Source: Devosia crocina (GTDB lineage Bacteria > Pseudomonadota > Alphaproteobacteria > Rhizobiales > Devosiaceae). From it: 64,000 nt of DNA. This document shows positions 62,497 through 64,000 of the stretch, in pieces. Every line of letters begins with the position of its first letter. The first letter of the stretch is position 1. The stretch is from the NCBI RefSeq assembly GCF_900116545.1, contig NZ_FPCK01000001.1, positions 868,001 through 932,000 of the forward strand, written 5' to 3'. The notes beneath the pieces are model-generated. The model was given only the letters and a program-made list of their open reading frames with translations. It had not been told where the DNA came from and did no database searches. Made by a program: the position numbers and the translations under genes.

Positions 62497-62693
62497 CAAA
62501 AAAAAGAGGCTCCAACCGAAGTTGGAGCCTGATGATAGGGCCGAAGCCAAATCCAAAGTTTTGCCCGGGCACAAGGGAGGAGGATTTGCGCCGAGCGGGT
62601 GGACATCAACCGAGGGAGGAGGATTCGGTTGCTGTCCGGTGCCGAGCGTCGCGGGTCCTAGGGAGGAGGAAAAGGAGCGGCGTCGCATCGACA
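62497..62693 (-). ncRNA. Anti-Shine-Dalgarno small RNA, unit C (CcsR/cuckoo-like)
   Basis: Predicted RNA of about 195 nt. Three hairpins each display CCTCCTCCC in the loop: at 62656-62676 (stem TCCT/AGGA), 62608-62630 (AACCGA/TCGGTT) and 62568-62592 (GGCGCAA/TTGTGCC). It ends in a terminator AGGCTCCAAC / GTTGGAGCCT (62507-62530) with eight T. Promoter TTGCTG-17-TATATT upstream. CcsR and cuckoo (alpha-r14) sRNAs of alphaproteobacteria share this architecture and affect stress, C1 and glutathione metabolism. Assignment by structure only. Confidence 0.82.
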
Positions 62694-62699
62694 AGACCG

Positions 62700-62747
62700 A
62701 ATATAGATTTTGACCTTCTGGTCAGCAATGCACGATGTGACATGTCA
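62700..62747 (-). promoter_or_regulatory. Promoter and TGACATGTCA box of sRNA unit C
   Basis: Minus strand: palindrome TGACATGTCA (62738-62747), 9 nt, -35 TTGCTG (62723-62728), 17 nt, -10 TATATT (62700-62705). Flanking ATGCA...TGCAT arms extend the dyad. Confidence 0.7.
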
Positions 62748-62825
62748 GCTATGCATTAGGCACAGCGACAATGTGTCCAAAAATTGGGCAACTTGTATGG
62801 GAGTTGGGATTGATGATGCTTTGGG

Positions 62826-63015
62826 CAAAAAAAGAGGCTCCAACCGAGGTTGGAGCCTGATGACTGGGCCGAAGCCAAATCGAAAGTGGGGCAGAGGCAA
62901 GGGAGGAGGAAATGCCATCTGCCGTGAGCTTTGGATCAGGGAGGAGGAAGATCCGCAGCTCGATGTCGCGATACGGGGTCCGAGGGAGGAGGAGTTCGGA
63001 GCGCGTCTCAGCGAC
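62826..63015 (-). ncRNA. Anti-Shine-Dalgarno small RNA, unit B (CcsR/cuckoo-like)
   Basis: Predicted RNA of about 190 nt. Loops with CCTCCTCCC at 62979-63000 (stem TCCGA/TCGGA), 62933-62954 (GGATC/GATCC) and 62896-62916 (GGCA/TGCC). Then a shared tail TTTGGCTTCGGCCCAGTCATC-like and terminator AGGCTCCAAC / GTTGGAGCCT (62835-62857) with seven T. The hairpin sequences differ from unit C while loops and terminator are conserved, a pattern of compensatory change that supports structured RNA. Confidence 0.85.
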
Positions 63016-63021
63016 ACGACC

Positions 63022-63069
63022 TATATGAACTCTACCGGTTCAGTAGGCAATGCCGAGACTGACATGTCA
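63022..63069 (-). promoter_or_regulatory. Promoter and TGACATGTCA box of sRNA unit B
   Basis: Palindrome TGACATGTCA (63060-63069), 9 nt, -35 TTGCCT (63045-63050), 17 nt, -10 CATATA (63022-63027), all on the minus strand. Confidence 0.7.
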
Positions 63070-63161
63070 GCCATGCATTTTTGCATAGCCGAGCGTGGGT
63101 GCACGGTTTCAGACGCAACGCTGCTCCATGAGGAAGGTTGCGCGGTATTCTGGGAGGAGGG

Positions 63162-63277
63162 CAAAAAGAAAGGCTTCGCCCGAGGGGAGAGCGAAGCCTT
63201 AGGAGGGTGCGGGCAGAGCCCGCTAGGAGGGAACGCAGCGCGATGCAAGGGAGGAGGAGAAACATCCGCGCTGTGAT
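63162..63277 (-). ncRNA. Anti-Shine-Dalgarno small RNA, unit A (shorter, diverged)
   Basis: Predicted RNA of about 115 nt. First hairpin 63240-63269 (GCGGATG / CATCGC) carries CCTCCTCCC; second 63221-63240 (CGCT/AGCG) carries CCCTCCT only; then a further CCCTCCT at 63201 and the terminator AAGGCTTCGC / GCGAAGCCTT (63170-63200) with TTTCTTTTT. An extra CCTCCTCCC at 63152-63160 lies past the terminator. First unit of the array. Confidence 0.78.
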
Positions 63278-63283
63278 GTGCTC

Positions 63284-63331
63284 GATATATGGGCTCGGTG
63301 CCCATTCGCCAACCAGGTTGCTGACATGTCA
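63284..63331 (-). promoter_or_regulatory. Promoter and TGACATGTCA box of sRNA unit A
   Basis: Palindrome TGACATGTCA (63322-63331), 9 nt, -35 TTGGCG (63307-63312), 17 nt, -10 TATATC (63284-63289), minus strand. Same geometry as units B and C. Confidence 0.7.
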
Positions 63332-63463
63332 GATATGCGGTTTGTGCATGCGAGGGGAAATTCTGTAGCGGAAACAACGTACATAGCGTCACGTGTGGCG
63401 GACTGACGCATGGTGAGATTTTCCTCTGCTTACGAGGAGCCCTGCCGCTGCATTACGCAATCT

Positions 63464-64000
63464 TCAACGGGTGCCGAGCAAGTGGCCGATCGCGGCGTCG
63501 AGTTCGCCGAGATGGGCGATGCGCCGATAGCGCGGATCGTTGAGCGGCTCTTCGGCATGCTCATACGCCCAGGTGAGGTCGTGGGGCACATAGATGGCAA
63601 ATGCCCCAGCAGCGAGTGCGGGAACAATGTCGGAGCGGAGGGAGTTGCCGATCATCACCGTATTCTCGGCGCCCTCGGTGTGCCGCGCGAAGATGCGCTC
63701 GTAGGTTGCCTTGTCCTTGGCCGCGGTGATTTCGACGGCTGCAAAATATTCGGCGAGGCCGGAGGCGGAGAGTTTGCGCTCCTGATCAAAGATGTCGCCC
63801 TTGGTGATCAGGATGAGGCGGAATCGATCGGCCAGCGAAGCGAGCGCCTGATCGACATAGGGCAGGGTCTCGATTGGGTAGGTGAGCAGTTCCCGGCCAG
63901 CAGCGAGAATTTCGGCGATGACGGTTCCGGGCACGCGGTGGTCCGTCACCTCAAGAGCGGTTTCGACCATGGATAGGGCAAAGCCCTTCATGCCGAAGCC
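63464..64000 (-). CDS. HAD family hydrolase, partial (5' end outside window)
   Basis: The visible 178 codons are the C-terminal part of a HAD phosphatase: GMKGFALSMVETALEVTDHRV in the cap, motif II ILITKGDIFDQERKL (T-K), FAAVEITAAKDKATYERIF, and motif III MIGNSLRSDIVPALAAGAFAIYV. The DxDxT motif I lies upstream of the window. The ATG at 63991 is inside the protein (family reads GYG.KGF), so it is not the start. Substrate unknown. Confidence 0.88.
   Translation of the reverse strand, partial: GFGMKGFALSMVETALEVTDHRVPGTVIAEILAAGRELLTYPIETLPYVDQALASLADRFRLILITKGDIFDQERKLSASGLAEYFAAVEITAAKDKATYERIFARHTEGAENTVMIGNSLRSDIVPALAAGAFAIYVPHDLTWAYEHAEEPLNDPRYRRIAHLGELDAAIGHLLGTR

Noticed and set aside
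62575-63257. Regularly recurring GGGAGGAGG considered as a CRISPR-like or simple repeat array
   Set aside because: Repeat units are only 9 nt, spacing is irregular, and each copy sits in a hairpin loop with unit-specific stems; no cas genes are nearby.
62710-63276. 188-codon plus-strand frame across the sRNA array, with many GGGAGGAGG sites resembling ribosome binding sites
   Set aside because: The GGGAGGAGG motifs are the complements of CCTCCTCCC loops; the frame crosses three terminators and promoters and has no domain.

Overview
The window is high-GC chromosomal DNA of an alphaproteobacterium. Three things point to Hyphomicrobiales (Rhizobiales), plausibly a Devosia-like lineage: a separate petA-petB-petC cytochrome bc1 operon, an unusually long N-terminal extension on UvrB, and the uvrC/pgsA/moaD/moaE neighbourhood. 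The genus is an inference. No rRNA, tRNA, CRISPR array or intact transposon was recognised. Most of the window is housekeeping.

Layout. 1-5 kb: quinone reductase end, GNAT acetyltransferase followed by a tandem repeat block, Nudix hydrolase, CCA-adding enzyme, AAA ATPase. 5-14.6 kb: hemF, trmL, petABC, apt, terC and two MaoC hydratases. 14.9-29 kb: a GGDEF-EAL protein with a small periplasmic partner, ychF, pth, rplY, prs, pgeF-midA-lgt, then a second copy of the small periplasmic protein paired with a histidine kinase, ubiK-like gene, YbjN and proC. 29-37.7 kb: MarR and ilvE (divergent), moaE-moaD-pgsA, the DAHP synthase aroG with a leader-peptide attenuator, uvrC and an SDR. 37.9-47 kb: EamA exporter, SH3-domain proteins, LysR, DUF1007-NicO metal exporter, hemH and small unknowns. 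47.2-49.2 kb: an AT-richer insert with an orphan P-loop ATPase, ending in a divergent copy of the uvrB 3' end. 49.3-64 kb: uvrB, stress-type small proteins, class V aminotransferase, EamA, tdk, thioesterase, three tandem SH3/crystallin-like secreted proteins, CBS protein, class I aminotransferase, an unknown protein, a small-RNA array and a HAD phosphatase.

The main discoveries are not protein genes. (i) At 62.5-63.3 kb the minus strand carries three tandem small-RNA units. Each has hairpins that present a CCTCCTCCC (anti-Shine-Dalgarno) loop, a strong intrinsic terminator, and a promoter with a 17-bp spacer. A TGACATGTCA palindrome lies exactly 9 bp upstream of every -35 box. They resemble the CcsR / cuckoo / alpha-r14 sRNAs of alphaproteobacteria. 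(ii) aroG is preceded by a 24-codon aromatic-rich leader peptide with mutually exclusive antiterminator and terminator structures. (iii) Two unlinked loci pair a cysteine-less sulfite-oxidase-fold periplasmic protein with a membrane signalling protein. The two signalling proteins differ in output (GGDEF-EAL or histidine kinase) but share a recognisably similar periplasmic sensor. This looks like a modular sensory system.

Functional links: hemF and hemH (haem) accompany petABC; moaD/moaE make molybdopterin; uvrB/uvrC act in excision repair; lgt-midA-pgeF form one overlapping operon; and ilvE, aroG, proC and the class I aminotransferase cover amino-acid synthesis.
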